In this document: positions 43,750 through 45,007 of the stretch, one piece after another
How positions within the stretch are numbered: the stretch's first letter is position 1
Layout of the letters: each line of letters begins with the position of its first letter
From: Bacteroidales bacterium
GTDB taxonomy: Bacteria > Bacteroidota > Bacteroidia > Bacteroidales > P3
NCBI GenBank assembly: GCA_017428115.1
Contig: JAFRRK010000050.1
Coordinates: 1 to 45,007, forward strand
Direction of reading: 5' to 3'
Length of the DNA: 45,007 nt
The notes under the pieces: model-generated
What the model saw: only the letters and a program-made list of their open reading frames with translations
Told to the model about the DNA's origin: nothing
Database searches by the model: none
Program-made: the position numbers and the translations under genes

Positions 43750-44652
43750 CTAGTTCTGTTGTGCCGGCGTTGCAGCGGGTGCGGGTGCGGGAGTGGGTGT
43801 GGCAGCAGGTGCGGCCTCCTTCTTAGGCGGCAGCGGTGGGAAGTTGACCGCATGGATGGCACCTGTCGGGCACTCGGCCACGCACTTGCGACACATCTTG
43901 CACAACGTGAAGTCGATATACGCCAGGTTGTTCTCCACCTTGATGGCTCCAAAGGGACATGCCTTCTCGCACTTGCCGCAGCCTATGCAGGCGGCCGAGC
44001 ACGACTTGCGTGCCGCGGCGCCCTTCTCCTTGTTGCGGCAGGCCACATACACGCGGCGGTTCTTCAGCCCCTTGTTGCGCAGCTCGATAAGGCCGCGGGG
44101 GCAGGCCTTGACGCAGGCCCCGCAGGCGGTGCACTTCTCGTCGTCCACCTTGGGCAGCCCTGTATTAGGGTCGATGCTCAAGGCTCCAAACTGGCAGGCT
44201 TTGGCGCAATTGCCCAAGCCCAGGCAGCCGAACACGCAGCCGCTCTCGCCAGCATACACACTGTTGGCAAAGGCGCAGTCCTTAAGGCCGTCGTACTTGT
44301 TCTTGGCAGTAGCGTTGGCGCAGCTGCCGTTGCAGCGCAGCACGGCCACTTGCGGCTCTGAGGCCTCGGGCGTGCAGCCCAGCAGGGCCGCCACCTTCTG
44401 TGCCACAGCGTCGCCGCCGGCAGGGCATTTCAGCCCATCCATGTTGCCTTGCTTCACGAACGCCTCGGCTAGGGCGCGGCAGCCGGCTTTGCCACAGCCG
44501 CCACAGTTGGCTCCGGGCAGCACTTCGGCAATCTCGTCAATCAAGGGGTCTTCGACAACTTTGAACTTTTGGGCGACAAAATACAGCACTACGGCAAAGA
44601 TAGCACCTATAATGCCAAGCACCAATACTGCGGTCAAAATCATGTTGTTCAT
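43750..44652 (-). CDS. rnfB: Rnf complex subunit B, polyferredoxin
   Basis: 300 residues, longer than the enterobacterial form (about 190). A membrane helix (LTAVLVLGIIGAIFAVVLYF) is followed by the Fe-S motif ANCGGCGKAGC. Next comes a cysteine-rich region with at least four more 4Fe-4S type motifs (CVFGCLGLGNC, CTACGACVKACP, CIGCGKCEKACP, CKMCRKCVAECP). The end is an Ala/Pro-rich tail (PAATPTPAPAPAATPAQQN). It receives electrons from reduced ferredoxin. First gene of the operon, 44 nt after the predicted start of transcription. Confidence 0.96.
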   Translation of the reverse strand: MNNMILTAVLVLGIIGAIFAVVLYFVAQKFKVVEDPLIDEIAEVLPGANCGGCGKAGCRALAEAFVKQGNMDGLKCPAGGDAVAQKVAALLGCTPEASEPQVAVLRCNGSCANATAKNKYDGLKDCAFANSVYAGESGCVFGCLGLGNCAKACQFGALSIDPNTGLPKVDDEKCTACGACVKACPRGLIELRNKGLKNRRVYVACRNKEKGAAARKSCSAACIGCGKCEKACPFGAIKVENNLAYIDFTLCKMCRKCVAECPTGAIHAVNFPPLPPKKEAAPAATPTPAPAPAATPAQQN

Positions 44653-44701
44653 AGATTTACGTAGGTTTTGCTTGAGTATTTAAAACTATTCTTATAAAAT
44701 G

Positions 44702-44732
44702 CAAATTTACTATCTTTTTCCGACATGGCAAA
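44702..44732 (-). promoter_or_regulatory. Promoter of the rnf operon
   Basis: TTTG (44732-44729), 19 nt, TAAATTTG (44709-44702): a full match to the Bacteroidetes consensus. The only other gene-free sequence upstream is the AT-rich stretch and the repeat array at the window end. Confidence 0.75.
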
Positions 44733-44919
44733 TATTATCTAAATTTTTTCACAAAAAAAGATTTCAACAGCCTTTGTTGAATTATTGTATATAGGTGTAT
44801 GTTAGTGTGTTATGCTGCATTCTCATCCGTTTTGCCAATCTCCTCTTCCTGCCTTCTTCCCCATCCGCCCTGGCCACGCCGCCACCATCTCCAGGCCTCG
44901 CTTCTCCAGCCTGCCCATT

Positions 44920-45007
44920 TTCACCCCCATTTCATCCTCTTTTCGTCCTCTTTTCACCCCCATTTCACCCCCATTTCACCCCCTCATCATCCCCTCTCCA
45001 CCCCCTC
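44920..45007. repeat. 11-bp tandem repeat array, at least eight units, running off the window
   Basis: Units of 11 bp in constant register from 44920: TTCACCCCCAT, TTCATCCTCTT, TTCGTCCTCTT, TTCACCCCCAT, TTCACCCCCAT, TTCACCCCCTC, ATCATCCCCTC and TCCACCCCCTC. Nearly all pyrimidine on the plus strand, so the minus strand has repeated G runs (GGGGG) spaced by about 6 nt. The right end is outside the window. Confidence 0.8.

Noticed and set aside
44812-45007. Open frame from ATG 44812 running off the right edge
   Set aside because: It is open only because the 11-bp pyrimidine repeat has no stops in that frame. The product is low-complexity Pro/Ser/Phe with no signal peptide or domain.
1-45007. 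CRISPR array, tRNA or rRNA genes
   Set aside because: No regular spaced direct repeats of 25-40 bp and no cloverleaf or rRNA-like segments were seen.

Overview
This is a Bacteroidota chromosome segment, most likely from the order Bacteroidales. The evidence is: type IX secretion (T9SS) sorting domains of both the A and B types; promoters of the Bacteroidetes TTTG-N19-TAnnTTTG form; a Na+/H+-pumping Rnf operon; and outer-membrane lipoprotein and beta-barrel genes. I cannot name the genus from sequence alone. Nearly all genes lie on the minus strand. The plus-strand exceptions are the interrupted surface-protein gene at the left end, one lipoprotein gene and a pair of chrA genes.

Layout. 0-5 kb: a cluster of small hairpins; a T9SS type A surface protein with InlB-like repeats, split by one in-frame UGA; a DUF456 membrane protein coupled to a GNAT-HD fusion; and a duplicated-domain lipoprotein. 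5-7 kb: prfB, without the usual frameshift, behind a ZIP metal transporter whose start codon sits just after the SRP RNA gene (ffs). 7-13.7 kb: a tight six-gene operon consisting of a GT2/phosphoglycosyltransferase-like fusion, an outer-membrane barrel, coaD, recG, a short GNAT protein and mltG. 13.9-17.6 kb: topA and a secreted TPR protein. 17.6-18.3 kb: a gene-free stretch with several hairpins and a candidate small RNA. 18.3-25 kb: a TetR-TolC-MFP-RND efflux operon ending in a PII-like protein, with a 35-bp palindrome over its promoter. 25-26.7 kb: yajC, divergent from two half-size chromate transporter genes. 26.9-31.5 kb: dnaG, a sigma-54 activator and aroA. 31.6-40 kb: an operon of a small secreted protein, two giant T9SS type B surface proteins and a tandem Usp-like protein. 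40-44.7 kb: rnfBCDGE without rnfA. The window ends in an 11-bp tandem repeat array.

How the genes fit together. Most are housekeeping: replication priming, topology, recombination, translation termination, CoA and aromatic synthesis, cell-wall synthesis and respiration. They are combined with cell-envelope and surface functions. The features that stand out most are: the UGA that splits a repeat protein, in a genome where UGA is clearly a normal stop; the SRP RNA gene that leaves its downstream metal transporter and prfB almost no room for a promoter; the missing rnfA; the co-transcription of a cytoplasmic Usp-like protein with two giant surface proteins; the PII-like protein tied to an RND pump; and a candidate small RNA between the pump operon and the TPR gene. 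All calls come from reading the sequence. No database search or folding program was run.
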